The notes under the pieces were generated by a model that saw only the letters and a list, made by a program, of their open reading frames with translations, had not been told where the DNA came from and searched no databases. Positions 8,660-22,548 of a DNA stretch of 64,000 bases are shown piece after piece. The translations under genes were made by a program, and so were the position numbers. The DNA is from Acanthosepion esculentum (Eukaryota > Mollusca > Cephalopoda > Sepiida > Sepiidae): assembly GCA_964036315.1 (NCBI GenBank), contig OZ038509.1:29590968-29654967 (forward strand), written 5' to 3'. How positions within the stretch are numbered: position 1 is the stretch's first letter; each line of letters opens with the position of its first letter.

Positions 8660-11480
8660 ATCGATATGGTATCGATCAGAAAATATTGATTTTGACAATT
8701 TCCAACAGTTTCCACAAAGTTTTATTGCAAATATTATGTTTTACAAACTTTTGAAAAATATTGAAATTTCAACGCAAAAGTCAGCATTTCAAGCTACTTT
8801 TTCAACGTTAAACACGCTATTCTGCAAATTAATGTTGCTGTTTGAAAACATTAGAAAACCAATAAAATTATTGAAAATCGATATGGTATCGATCAGAAAA
8901 TATTGATTTTGACAATTTCCAACAGTTTCCACAATGTTTTATTGCAAATATAAAGTTTTACAAACTTTTGAAAAATATTGAAATTTCAATGCAAAAGTAA
9001 GCATTTCAAGCTAGTTTTTCAACGTTAAACACGGTATTTTGCAAATTGATGTTGCTGTTTGAAAACATTAGAAAACCAATAAAATTATTGAAAATCGATA
9101 TGGTATCGATCAGAAAATATTGATTTTGACAATTTCCAACAGTTTCCACAAAGTTTTATTGCAAATATTAAGTTTTACTAAGTTTTGAAAAATATTGAAA
9201 TTTCAATGCAAAAGTAAGCATTTCAAGCTAGTTTTTCAACGTTAAACACGGTATTTTGCAAATTGATGTTGCTGTTTGAAAACATTAGAAAACCAATAAA
9301 ATTATTGAAAATCGATATGGTATCGATCAGAAAATATTTATTTTGACGATTTCCAACAGTTTCCACAAAGTTTTATTGCAAATATAATGTTTTACAAAGT
9401 TTTGAAAAATATTGAAATTTCAACGCAAAAGTCAGCATTTCAAGCTAGTTTTTCAACGTTAAACACGGTATTTTGCAAATTGATGTTGCTGTTTGAAAAC
9501 ATTAGAAAACCAATAAAATTATTGAAAATCGATATGGTATCGATCAGAAAATATAGATTTTGACAATTTCCAACAGTTTCCACAAAGTTTTATTGCAAAT
9601 ATTAAGTTTTACAAAGTTTTGAAAAATATTGAAATTTCAATGCAAAAGTAAGCATTTCAAGCTAGTTTTTCAACGTTAAACACGGTATTTTGCAAATTGA
9701 TGTTGCTGTTTGAAAACATTAGAAAACCAATAAAATTATTGAAAATCGATATGGTATCGATCAGAAAATATTGATTTTGACAATTTCCAACAGTTTCCAC
9801 AAAGTTTTATTGCAAATATAAAGTTTTACAAACATTTGAAAAATATTGAAATTTCAATGCAAAAGTAAGCATTTCAAGCTAATTTTTCAACGTTAAACAC
9901 GGTATTTTGCAAATTGATGTTGCTGTTTGAAAACATTAGAAAACCAATAAAATTATTGAAAATCGATATGGTATCGATCAGAAAATATTGATTTTGACAA
10001 TTTCCAACAGTTTCCACAATGTTTTATTGCAAATATAAAGTTTTACAAACTTTTGAAAAATATTGAAATTTCAATGCAAAAGTAAGCATTTCAAGCTAGT
10101 TTTTCAACGTTAAACACGGTATTTTGAAAATTGATGTTGCTGTTTGAAAACATTAGAAAACCAATAAAATTATTGAAAATCGATATGGTATCGATCAGAA
10201 AATATTGATTTTGACAATTTCCAACAGTTTCCACAAAGTTTTATTGCAAATATAAAGTTTTACAAACTTTTGAAAAATATTGAAATTTCAATGCAAAAGT
10301 AAGCATTTCAAGCTAGTTTTTCAACGTTAAACACGGTATTTTGAAAATTGATGTTGCTGTTTGAAAACATTAGAAAACCAATAAAATTATTGAAAATCGA
10401 TATGGTATCGATCAGAAAATATAGATTTTGACAATTTCCAACAGTTTCCACAAAGTTTTATTGCAAATATTAAGTTTTACAAAGTTTTGAAAAATATTGA
10501 AATTTCAATGCAAAAGTAAGCATTTCAAGTTAGTTTTTCAACGTTAAACACGGTATTTTGCAAATTGATGTTGCTGTTTGAAAACATTAGAAAACCAATA
10601 AAATTATTGAAAATCGATATGGTATCGATCAGAAAATATTGATTTTGACAATTTCCAAAAGTTTCCACAAAGTTTTATTGCAAATATTAAGTTTTACAAA
10701 GTTTTGAAAAATATTGAAATTTCAATGCAAAAGTAAGCATTTCAAGCTAGTTTTTCAACGTTAAACACGGTATTTTGCAAATTGATGTTGCTGTTTGAAA
10801 ACATTAGAAAACCAATAAAATTATTGAAAATCGATATGGTATCGATCAGAAAATATTTATTTTGACGATTTCCAACAGTTTCCACAAAGTTTTATTGCAA
10901 ATATAATGTTTTACAAACTTTTGAAAAATATTGAAATTTCAACGCAAAAGTCAGCATTTCAAGCTAGTTTTTCAACGTTAAACACGGTATTTTGCAAATT
11001 GATGTTGCTGTTTGAAAACATTAGAAAACCAATAAAATTATTGAAAATCGATATGGTATCGATCAGAAAATATAGATTTTGACAATTTCCAACAGTTTCC
11101 ACAAAGTTTTATTGCAAATATTAAGTTTTACAAAATTTTCAAAAATATTGAAATTTCAATGCAAAAGTAAGCATCTCAAGCTAGTTTTTCAACGTTAAAC
11201 ACGGTATTCTGCAAATTAATGTTGCTGTTTGAAAACATTAGAAAAGCAATAAAATTATTGAAAATCGATATGGTATCGATCAGAAAATATTGATTTTGAC
11301 AATTTCCAACAGTTTCCACAAAGTTTTATTGCAAATATAAAGTTTTACAAACATTTGAAAAATATTGAAATTTCAATGCAAAAGTAAACATTTCAAGCTA
11401 GTTTTTCAACGTTAAACACGGTATTTTGAAAATTGATGTTGCTGTTTGAAAACATTAGAAAACCAATAAAATTATTGAAA
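8660..11480 (+). repeat. Mixed block rich in H, A and Q monomers
   Basis: Monomers start at 8660 (R: TTATG, CAACGC, CGCTATTCTGC, TTAATG), 8877 (CACAATG variant), 9094 (TTTTACTAAG), 9311 (Q-like), 9528 (At), 9745 (B with GCTAAT), 9962 and 10179 (H), 10396 (At with GTTAG), 10613 (A, CCAAAAG), 10830 (Q), 11047 (D with CAAAATTTTC) and 11264 (Ba with GTAAACATTT). The order H-At-A-Q-D-Ba at 10179-11480 recurs at 13217-14518. Confidence 0.87.
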
Positions 11481-12348
11481 ATCGATATGGTATCGATCAG
11501 AAAATATTGATTTTGACAATTTCCAACAGTTTCCACAAAGTTTTATTGCAAATATAAAGTTTTACAAACTTTTGAAAAATATTGAAATTTCAATGCAAAA
11601 GTAAGCATTTCAAGCAAGTTTTTCAACGTTAAACACGGTATTTTGAAAATTGATGTTGCTGTTTGAAAACATTAGAAAACCAATAAAATTATTGAAAATC
11701 GATATGGTATCGATCAGAAAATATAGATTTTGACAATTTCCAACAGTTTCCACAAAGTTTTATTGCAAATATTAAGTTTTACAAAGTTTTGAAAAATATT
11801 GAAATTCCAATGCAAAAGTAAGCATTTCAAGCTAGTTTTTCAACGTTAAACACGGTATTTTGCAAATTGATGTTGCTGTTTGAAAACATTAGAAAACCAA
11901 TAAAATTATTGAAAATCGATATGGTATCGATCAGAAAATATTGATTTTGACAATTTCCAACAGTTTCCACAAAGTTTTATTGCAAATATTAAGTTTTACA
12001 AAGTTTTGAAAAATATTGAAATTTCAATGCAAAAGTAAGCATTTCAAGCTAATTTTTCAACGTTAAACACGGTATTTTGCAAATTGATGTTGCTGTTTGA
12101 AAACATTAGAAAACCAATAAAATTATTGAAAATCGATATGGTATCGATCAGAAAATATTGATTTTGACAATTTCCAACAGTTTCCACAATGTTTTATTGC
12201 AAATATAAAGTTTTACAAACTTTTGAAAAATATTGAAATGTCAATGCAAAAGTAAGCATTTCAAGCTAGTTTTTCAACGTTAAACACGGTATTTTGAAAA
12301 TTGATGTTGCTGTTTGAAAACATTAGAAAACCAATAAAATTATTGAAA
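11481..12348 (+). repeat. 4-monomer higher-order unit, copy 1 (868 bp)
   Basis: The order is H with GCAAG (11481), At with GAAATTCC (11698), A with GCTAAT (11915) and H with CACAATG plus GAAATGTC (12132). These private changes make the unit easy to track. It is followed directly by a second copy. Confidence 0.93.
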
Positions 12349-13216
12349 ATCGATATGGTATCGATCAGAAAATATTGATTTTGACAATTTCCAACAGTTT
12401 CCACAAAGTTTTATTGCAAATATAAAGTTTTACAAACTTTTGAAAAATATTGAAATTTCAATGCAAAAGTAAGCATTTCAAGCAAGTTTTTCAACGTTAA
12501 ACACGGTATTTTGAAAATTGATGTTGCTGTTTGAAAACATTAGAAAACCAATAAAATTATTGAAAATCGATATGGTATCGATCAGAAAATATAGATTTTG
12601 ACAATTTCCAACAGTTTCCACAAAGTTTTATTGCAAATATTAAGTTTTACAAAGTTTTGAAAAATATTGAAATTCCAATGCAAAAGTAAGCATTTCAAGC
12701 TAGTTTTTCAACGTTAAACACGGTATTTTGCAAATTGATGTTGCTGTTTGAAAACATTAGAAAACCAATAAAATTATTGAAAATCGATATGGTATCGATC
12801 AGAAAATATTGATTTTGACAATTTCCAACAGTTTCCACAAAGTTTTATTGCAAATATTAAGTTTTACAAAGTTTTGAAAAATATTGAAATTTCAATGCAA
12901 AAGTAAGCATTTCAAGCTAATTTTTCAACGTTAAACACGGTATTTTGCAAATTGATGTTGCTGTTTGAAAACATTAGAAAACCAATAAAATTATTGAAAA
13001 TCGATATGGTATCGATCAGAAAATATTGATTTTGACAATTTCCAACAGTTTCCACAATGTTTTATTGCAAATATAAAGTTTTACAAACTTTTGAAAAATA
13101 TTGAAATGTCAATGCAAAAGTAAGCATTTCAAGCTAGTTTTTCAACGTTAAACACGGTATTTTGAAAATTGATGTTGCTGTTTGAAAACATTAGAAAACC
13201 AATAAAATTATTGAAA
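12349..13216 (+). repeat. 4-monomer higher-order unit, copy 2 (868 bp)
   Basis: GCAAG, GAAATTCC, GCTAAT and GAAATGTC recur at exactly 868 bp, four times 217. I see no difference from copy 1. The next monomer (13217) is H with GCTAG, which ends the series after two copies. Confidence 0.93.
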
Positions 13217-14518
13217 ATCGATATGGTATCGATCAGAAAATATTGATTTTGACAATTTCCAACAGTTTCCACAAAGTTTTATTGCAAATATAAAGTTTTA
13301 CAAACTTTTGAAAAATATTGAAATTTCAATGCAAAAGTAAGCATTTCAAGCTAGTTTTTCAACGTTAAACACGGTATTTTGAAAATTGATGTTGCTGTTT
13401 GAAAACATTAGAAAACCAATAAAATTATTGAAAATCGATATGGTATCGATCAGAAAATATAGATTTTGACAATTTCCAACAGTTTCCACAAAGTTTTATT
13501 GCAAATATTAAGTTTTACAAAGTTTTGAAAAATATTGAAATTTCAATGCAAAAGTAAGCATTTCAAGCTAGTTTTTCAACGTTAAACACGGTATTTTGCA
13601 AATTGATGTTGCTGTTTGAAAACATTAGAAAACCAATAAAATTATTGAAAATCGATATGGTATCGATCAGAAAATATTGATTTTGACAATTTCCAACAGT
13701 TTCCACAAAGTTTTATTGCAAATATTAAGTTTTACAAAGTTTTGAAAAATATTGAAATTTCAATGCAAAAGTAAGCATTTCAAGCTAGTTTTTCAACGTT
13801 AAACACGGTATTTTGCAAATTGATGTTGCTGTTTGAAAACATTAGAAAACCAATAAAATTATTGAAAATCGATATGGTATCGATCAGAAAATATTTATTT
13901 TGACGATTTCCAACAGTTTCCACAAAGTTTTATTGCAAATATAATGTTTTACAAACTTTTGAAAAATATTGAAATTTCAACGCAAAAGTCAGCATTTCAA
14001 GCTAGTTTTTCAACGTTAAACACGGTATTTTGCAAATTGATGTTGCTGTTTGAAAACATTAGAAAACCAATAAAATTATTGAAAATCGATATGGTATCGA
14101 TCAGAAAATATAGATTTTGACAATTTCCAACAGTTTCCACAAAGTTTTATTGCAAATATTAAGTTTTACAAAGTTTTGAAAAATATTGAAATTTCAATGC
14201 AAAAGTAAGCATCTCAAGCTAGTTTTTCAACGTTAAACACGGTATTCTGCAAATTAATGTTGCTGTTTGAAAACATTAGAAAAGCAATAAAATTATTGAA
14301 AATCGATATGGTATCGATCAGAAAATATTGATTTTGACAATTTCCAACAGTTTCCACAAAGTTTTATTGCAAATATAAAGTTTTACAAACATTTGAAAAA
14401 TATTGAAATTTCAATGCAAAAGTAAACATTTCAAGCTAGTTTTTCAACGTTAAACACGGTATTTTGAAAATTGATGTTGCTGTTTGAAAACATTAGAAAA
14501 CCAATAAAATTATTGAAA
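13217..14518 (+). repeat. Block H-At-A-Q-D-Ba
   Basis: Monomers start at 13217, 13434, 13651, 13868, 14085 and 14302. Order and markers (GACGATT in Q, GTAAACATTT in Ba) match 10179-11480 at an offset of 3038 bp (14 monomers). The visible differences are GTTAG in the earlier At, CCAAAAG in the earlier A, and CAAAATTTTC in the earlier D. Confidence 0.87.
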
Positions 14519-16254
14519 ATCGATATGGTATCGATCAGAAAATATTGATTTTGACAATTTCCAACAGTTTCCACAAAGTTTTATTGCAAATATAAAGTTT
14601 TACAAACTTTTGAAAAATATTGAAATTTCAATGCAAAAGTAAGCATTTCAAGCAAGTTTTTCAACGTTAAACACGGTATTTTGAAAATTGATGTTGCTGT
14701 TTGAAAACATTAGAAAACCAATAAAATTATTGAAAATCGATATGGTATCGATCAGAAAATATAGATTTTGACAATTTCCAACAGTTTCCACAAAGTTTTA
14801 TTGCAAATATTAAGTTTTACAAAGTTTTGAAAAATATTGAAATTTCAATGCAAAAGTAAGCATTTCAAGGTAGTTTTTCAACGTTAAACACGGTATTTTG
14901 AAAATTGATGTTGCTGTTTGAAAACATTAGAAAACCAATAAAATTATTGAAAATCGATATGGTATCGATCAGAAAATATAGATTTTGACAATTTCCAACA
15001 GTTTCCACAAAGTTTTATTGCAAATATTAAGTTTTACAAAGTTTTGAAAAATATTGAAATTTCAATGCAAAAGTAAGCATTTCAAGCTAGTTTTTCAACG
15101 TTAAACACGGTATTTTGCAAATTGATGTTGCTGTTTGAAAACATTAGAAAACCAATAAAATTATTGAAAATCGATATGGTATCGATCAGAAAATATTGAT
15201 TTTGACAATTTCCAACAGTTTCCACAAAGTTTTATTGCAAATATTAAGTTATACAAAGTTTTGAAAAATATTGAAATTTCAATGCAAAAGTAAGCATTTC
15301 AAGCTAGTTTTTCAACGTTAAACACGGTATTTTGCAAATTGATGTTGCTGTTTGAAAACATTAGAAAACCAATAAAATTATTGAAAATCGATATGGTATC
15401 GATCAGAAAATATTTATTTTGACAATTTCCAACAGTTTCCACAAAGTTTTATTGCAAATATTATGTTTTACAAACTTTTGAAAAATATTGAAATTTCAAC
15501 GCAAAAGTCAGCATTTCAAGCTACTTTTTCAACTTTAAACTCGCTATTTTGCAAATTGATGTTGCTGTTTGAAAACATTAGAAAACCAATAAAATTATTG
15601 AAAATCGATATGGTATCGATCAGAAAATATTGATTTTGACAATTTCCAACAGTTTCCACAAAGTTTTATTGCAAATATAAAGTTTTACAAACATTTGAAA
15701 AATATTGAAATTTCAATGCAAAAGTAAGCATTTCAAGCTAGTTTTTCAACGTTAAACACGGTATTTTGCAAATTGATGTTGCTGTTTGAAAACATTAGAA
15801 AACCAATAAAATTATTGAAAATCGATATGGTATCGATCAGAAAATATAGATTTTGACAATTTCCAACAGTTTCCACAAAGTTTTATTGCAAATATTAAGT
15901 TTTACAAAGTTTTGAAAAATATTGAAATTTCAATGCAAAAGTAAGCATCTCAAGCTAGTTTTTCAACGTTAAACACGGTATTCTGCAAATTAATGTTGCT
16001 GTTTGAAAACATTAGAAAAGCAATAAAATTATTGAAAATCGATATGGTATCGATCAGAAAATATTGATTTTGACAATTTCCAACAGTTTCCACAAAGTTT
16101 TATTGCAAATATAAAGTTTTACAAACATTTGAAAAATATTGAAATTTCAATGCAAAAGTAAGCATTTCAAGCTAGTTTTTCAACGTTAAACACGGTATTT
16201 TGAAAATTGATGTTGCTGTTTGAAAACATTAGAAAACCAATAAAATTATTGAAA
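14519..16254 (+). repeat. 8-monomer higher-order unit, copy 1 (1736 bp)
   Basis: The order is H with GCAAG (14519), At with GGTAG and GAAAATT (14736), At (14953), A with TTAAGTTATAC (15170), C' with AACTTTAAACTCGC (15387), B (15604), D (15821) and Ba (16038). The C' change destroys the AACGTT palindrome. Confidence 0.93.
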
Positions 16255-17990
16255 ATCGATATGGTATCGATCAGAAAATATTGATTTTGACAATTTCCAA
16301 CAGTTTCCACAAAGTTTTATTGCAAATATAAAGTTTTACAAACTTTTGAAAAATATTGAAATTTCAATGCAAAAGTAAGCATTTCAAGCAAGTTTTTCAA
16401 CGTTAAACACGGTATTTTGAAAATTGATGTTGCTGTTTGAAAACATTAGAAAACCAATAAAATTATTGAAAATCGATATGGTATCGATCAGAAAATATAG
16501 ATTTTGACAATTTCCAACAGTTTCCACAAAGTTTTATTGCAAATATTAAGTTTTACAAAGTTTTGAAAAATATTGAAATTTCAATGCAAAAGTAAGCATT
16601 TCAAGGTAGTTTTTCAACGTTAAACACGGTATTTTGAAAATTGATGTTGCTGTTTGAAAACATTAGAAAACCAATAAAATTATTGAAAATCGATATGGTA
16701 TCGATCAGAAAATATAGATTTTGACAATTTCCAACAGTTTCCACAAAGTTTTATTGCAAATATTAAGTTTTACAAAGTTTTGAAAAATATTGAAATTTCA
16801 ATGCAAAAGTAAGCATTTCAAGCTAGTTTTTCAACGTTAAACACGGTATTTTGCAAATTGATGTTGCTGTTTGAAAACATTAGAAAACCAATAAAATTAT
16901 TGAAAATCGATATGGTATCGATCAGAAAATATTGATTTTGACAATTTCCAACAGTTTCCACAAAGTTTTATTGCAAATATTAAGTTATACAAAGTTTTGA
17001 AAAATATTGAAATTTCAATGCAAAAGTAAGCATTTCAAGCTAGTTTTTCAACGTTAAACACGGTATTTTGCAAATTGATGTTGCTGTTTGAAAACATTAG
17101 AAAACCAATAAAATTATTGAAAATCGATATGGTATCGATCAGAAAATATTTATTTTGACAATTTCCAACAGTTTCCACAAAGTTTTATTGCAAATATTAT
17201 GTTTTACAAACTTTTGAAAAATATTGAAATTTCAACGCAAAAGTCAGCATTTCAAGCTACTTTTTCAACTTTAAACTCGCTATTTTGCAAATTGATGTTG
17301 CTGTTTGAAAACATTAGAAAACCAATAAAATTATTGAAAATCGATATGGTATCGATCAGAAAATATTGATTTTGACAATTTCCAACAGTTTCCACAAAGT
17401 TTTATTGCAAATATAAAGTTTTACAAACATTTGAAAAATATTGAAATTTCAATGCAAAAGTAAGCATTTCAAGCTAGTTTTTCAACGTTAAACACGGTAT
17501 TTTGCAAATTGATGTTGCTGTTTGAAAACATTAGAAAACCAATAAAATTATTGAAAATCGATATGGTATCGATCAGAAAATATAGATTTTGACAATTTCC
17601 AACAGTTTCCACAAAGTTTTATTGCAAATATTAAGTTTTACAAAGTTTTGAAAAATATTGAAATTTCAATGCAAAAGTAAGCATCTCAAGCTAGTTTTTC
17701 AACGTTAAACACGGTATTCTGCAAATTAATGTTGCTGTTTGAAAACATTAGAAAAGCAATAAAATTATTGAAAATCGATATGGTATCGATCAGAAAATAT
17801 TGATTTTGACAATTTCCAACAGTTTCCACAAAGTTTTATTGCAAATATAAAGTTTTACAAACATTTGAAAAATATTGAAATTTCAATGCAAAAGTAAGCA
17901 TTTCAAGCTAGTTTTTCAACGTTAAACACGGTATTTTGAAAATTGATGTTGCTGTTTGAAAACATTAGAAAACCAATAAAATTATTGAAA
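16255..17990 (+). repeat. 8-monomer higher-order unit, copy 2 (1736 bp)
   Basis: Starts are at 16255, 16472, 16689, 16906, 17123, 17340, 17557 and 17774, each 1736 bp after its counterpart, with the same private markers. I see no difference from copy 1. The last six monomers and the next one recur at 35778-37297. Confidence 0.93.
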
Positions 17991-18642
17991 ATCGATATGG
18001 TATCGAAACAGAAAATATTGATTTTGACAATTTCCAACAGTTTCCACAAAGTTTTATTGCAAATATAAAGTTTTACAAACTTTTGAAAAATATTGAAATT
18101 TCAATGCAAAAGTAAGCATTTCAAGCTAGTTTTTCAACGTTAAACACGGTATTTTGAAAATTGATGTTGCTGTTTGAAAACATTAGAAAACCAATAAAAT
18201 TATTGAAAATCGATATGGTATCGATCAGAAAATATAGATTTTGACAATTTCCAACAGTTTCCACAAAGTTTTATTGCAAATATTAAGTTTTACAAAGTTT
18301 TGAAAAATATTGAAATTTCAATGCAAAAGTAAGCATTTCAAGCTAGTTTTTCAACGTTAAACACGGTATTTTGCAAATTGATGTTGCTGTTTGAAAACAT
18401 TAGAAAACCAATAAAATTGTTGAAAATCGATATGGTATCGATCAGAAAATATTGATTTTGACAATTTCCAACAGTTTCCACAAAGTTTTATTGCAAATAT
18501 TAAGTTTTACAAAGTTTTGAAAAATATTGAAATTTCAATGCAAAAGTAAGCATTTCAAGCTAGTTTTTCAACGTTAAACACGGTATTTTGCAAATTGATG
18601 TTGCTGTTTGAAAACATTAGAAAACCAATAAAATTATTGAAA
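17991..18642 (+). repeat. H (218 bp, altered dyad)-At-A
   Basis: The monomer at 17991 begins with a dyad ending TATCGAAACAG in place of TATCGATCAG, one base longer, so the right ClaI site is lost. The only other copy is at 37080. The following At (18209) ends AAAATTGTTGAAA, a change otherwise seen at the end of the monomer at 50521. The A at 18426 is ordinary. Confidence 0.9.
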
Positions 18643-21600
18643 ATCGATATGGTATCGATCAGAAAATATTTATTTTGACAATTTCCAACAGTTTCCACAA
18701 AGTTTTATTGCAAATATAATGTTTTACAAACTTTTGAAAAATATTGAAATTTCAACGCAAAAGTCAGCATTTCAAGCTACTTTTTCAACGTTAAACACGC
18801 TATTTTGCAAATTGATGTTGCTGTTTGAAAACATTAGAAAACCAATAAAATTATTGAAAATCGATATGGTATCGATCAGAAAATATTGATTTTGACAATT
18901 TCCAACAGTTTCCACAAAGTTTTATTGCAAATATAAAGTTTTACAAACATTTGAAAAATATTGAAATTTCAATGCAAAAGTAAGCATTTCAAGCTAGTTT
19001 TTCAACGTTAAACACGGTATTTTGCAAATTGATGTTGCTGTTTGAAAACATTAGAAAACCAATAAAATTATTGAAAATCGATATGGTATCGATCAGAAAA
19101 TATAGATTTTGACAATTTCCAACAGTTTCCACAAAGTTTTATTGCAACTATTAAGTTTTACAAAGTTTTGAAAAATATTGAAATTTCAATGCAAAAGTAA
19201 GCATTTCAAGCTAGTTTTTCAACGTTAAACACGGTATTTTGCAAATTGATGTTGCTGTTTGAAAACATTAGAAAACCAATAAAATTATTGAAAATCGATA
19301 TGGTATCGATCAGAAAATATTGATTTTGACAATTTCCAACAGTTTCCACAAAGTTTTATTGCAAATATAATGTTTTACAAACTTTTGAAAAATATTGAAA
19401 TTTCAACGCAAAAGTCAGCATTTCAAGCTACTTTTTCAACGTTAAACACGCTATTTTGCAAATTGATGTTGCTGTTTGAAAACATTAGAAAACCAATAAA
19501 ATTATTGAAAATCGATATGGTATCGATCAGAAAATATTGATTTTGACAATTTCCAACAGTTTCCACAAAGTTTTATTGCAAATATAAAGTTTTACAAACA
19601 TTTGAAAAATATTGAAATTTCAATGCAAAAGTAAGCATTTCAAGCTAGTTTTTCAACGTTAAACACGGTATTTTGCAAATTGATGTTGCTGTTTGAAAAC
19701 ATTAGAAAACCAATAAAATTATTGAAAATCGATATGGTATCGATCAGAAAATATAGATTTTGACAATTTCCAACAGTTTCCACAAAGTTTTATTGCAACT
19801 ATTAAGTTTTACAAAGTTTTGAAAAATATTGAAATTTCAATGCAAAAGTAAGCATTTCAAGCTAGTTTTTCAACGTTAAACACGGTATTTTGCAAATTGA
19901 TGTTGCTGTTTGAAAACATTAGAAAACCAATAAAATTATTGAAAATCGATATGGTATCGATCAGAAAATATTGATTTTGACAATTTCCAACAGTTTCCAC
20001 AAAGTTTTATTGCAAATATAATGTTTTACAAACTTTTGAAAAATATTGAAATTTCAACGCAAAAGTCAGCATTTCAAGCTACTTTTTCAACGTTAAACAC
20101 GCTATTTTGCAAATTGATGTTGCTGTTTGAAAACATTAGAAAACCAATAAAATTATTGAAAATCGATATGGTATCGATCAGAAAATATTGATTTTGACAA
20201 TTTCCAACAGTTTCCACAAAGTTTTATTGCAAATATAAAGTTTTACAAACATTTGAAAAATATTGAAATTTCAATGCAAAAGTAAGCATTTCAAGCTAGT
20301 TTTTCAACGTTAAACACGGTATTTTGCAAATTGATGTTGCTGTTTGAAAACATTAGAAAACCAATAAAATTATTGAAAATCGATATGGTATCGATCAGAA
20401 AATATTTATTTTGACAATTTCCAACAGTTTCCACAAAGTTTTATTGCAAATATAATGTTTTACAAACTTTTGAAAAATATTGAAATTTCAACGCAAAAGT
20501 CAGCATTTCAAGCTACTTTTTCAACGTTAAACACGCTATTTTGCAAATTGATGTTGCTGTTTGAAAACATTAGAAAACCAATAAAATTATTGAAAATCGA
20601 TATGGTATCGATCAGAAAATATTGATTTTGACAATTTCCAACAGTTTCCACAAAGTTTTATTGCAAATATAAAGTTTTACAAACATTTGAAAAATATTGA
20701 AATTTCAATGCAAAAGTAAGCATTTCAAGCTAGTTTTTCAACGTTAAACACGGTATTTTGCAAATTGATGTTGCTGTTTGAAAACATTAGAAAACCAATA
20801 AAATTATTGAAAATCGATATGGTATCGATCAGAAAATATAGATTTTGACAATTTCCAACAGTTTCCACAAAGTTTTATTGCAACTATTAAGTTTTACAAA
20901 GTTTTGAAAAATATTGAAATTTCAATGCAAAAGTAAGCATTTCAAGCTAGTTTTTCAACGTTAAACACGGTATTTTGCAAATTGATGTTGCTGTTTGAAA
21001 ACATTAGAAAACCAATAAAATTATTGAAAATCGATATGGTATCGATCAGAAAATATTTATTTTGACAATTTCCAACAGTTTCCACAAAGTTTTATTGCAA
21101 ATATAATGTTTTACAAACTTTTGAAAAATATTGAAATTTCAACGCAAAAGTCAGCATTTCAAGCTACTTTTTCAACGTTAAACACGCTATTTTGCAAATT
21201 GATGTTGCTGTTTGAAAACATTAGAAAACCAATAAAATTATTGAAAATCGATATGGTATCGATCAGAAAATATTGATTTTGACAATTTCCAACAGTTTCC
21301 ACAAAGTTTTATTGCAAATATAAAGTTTTACAAACATTTGAAAAATATTGAAATTTCAATGCAAAAGTAAGCATTTCAAGCTAGTTTTTCAACGTTAAAC
21401 ACGGTATTTTGCAAATTGATGTTGCTGTTTGAAAACATTAGAAAACCAATAAAATTATTGAAAATCGATATGGTATCGATCAGAAAATATAGATTTTGAC
21501 AATTTCCAACAGTTTCCACAAAGTTTTATTGCAACTATTAAGTTTTACAAAGTTTTGAAAAATATTGAAATTTCAATGCAAAAGTAAGCATTTCAAGCTA

Positions 21601-22548
21601 GTTTTTCAACGTTAAACACGGTATTTTGCAAATTGATGTTGCTGTTTGAAAACATTAGAAAACCAATAAAATTATTGAAAATCGATATGGTATCGATCAG
21701 AAAATATTGATTTTGACAATTTCCAACAGTTTCCACAAAGTTTTATTGCAAATATAATGTTTTACAAACTTTTGAAAAATATTGAAATTTCAACGCAAAA
21801 GTCAGCATTTCAAGCTACTTTTTCAACGTTAAACACGCTATTTTGCAAATTGATGTTGCTGTTTGAAAACATTAGAAAACCAATAAAATTATTGAAAATC
21901 GATATGGTATCGATCAGAAAATATTGATTTTGACAATTTCCAACAGTTTCCACAAAGTTTTATTGCAAATATAAAGTTTTACAAACATTTGAAAAATATT
22001 GAAATTTCAATGCAAAAGTAAGCATTTCAAGCTAGTTTTTAAACGTTAAACACGGTATTTTGCAAATTGATGTTGCTGTTTGAAAACATTAGAAAACCAA
22101 TAAAATTATTGAAAATCGATATGGTATCGATCAGAAAATATTTATTTTGACAATTTCCAACAGTTTCCACAAAGTTTTATTCCAAATATAATGTTTTACA
22201 AACTTTTGAAAAATATTGAAATTTCAACGCAAAAGTCAGCATTTCAAGCTACTTTTTCAACGTTAAACACGCTATTTTGCAAATTGATGTTGCTGTTTGA
22301 AAACATTAGAAAACCAATAAAATTATTGAAAATCGATATGGTATCGATCAGAAAATATTGATTTTGACAATTTCCAACAGTTTCCACAAAGTTTTATTGC
22401 AAATATAAAGTTTTACAAACATTTGAAAAATATTGAAATTTCAATGCAAAAGTAAGCATTTCAAGCTAGTTTTTCAACGTTAAACACGGTATTTTGCAAA
22501 TTGATGTTGCTGTTTGAAAACATTAGAAAACCAATAAAATTATTGAAA
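18643..22548 (+). repeat. C-B-E three-monomer higher-order array (651 bp)
   Basis: Eighteen monomers run C-B-E, C-B-E, C-B, C-B-E, C-B-E, C-B, C-B. E (19077, 19728, 20813, 21464) is At with GCAACTATTAAG (A72 to C) and is otherwise found only at 38383. The C monomers at 19294, 19945 and 21681 have TTG at 27-29 and the others have TTT. E is missing after 20162, 21898 and 22332, so the triplet has lost single monomers. The copy at 21898 has TTTTTAAACG and that at 22115 has ATTCCAAAT. Confidence 0.92.
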
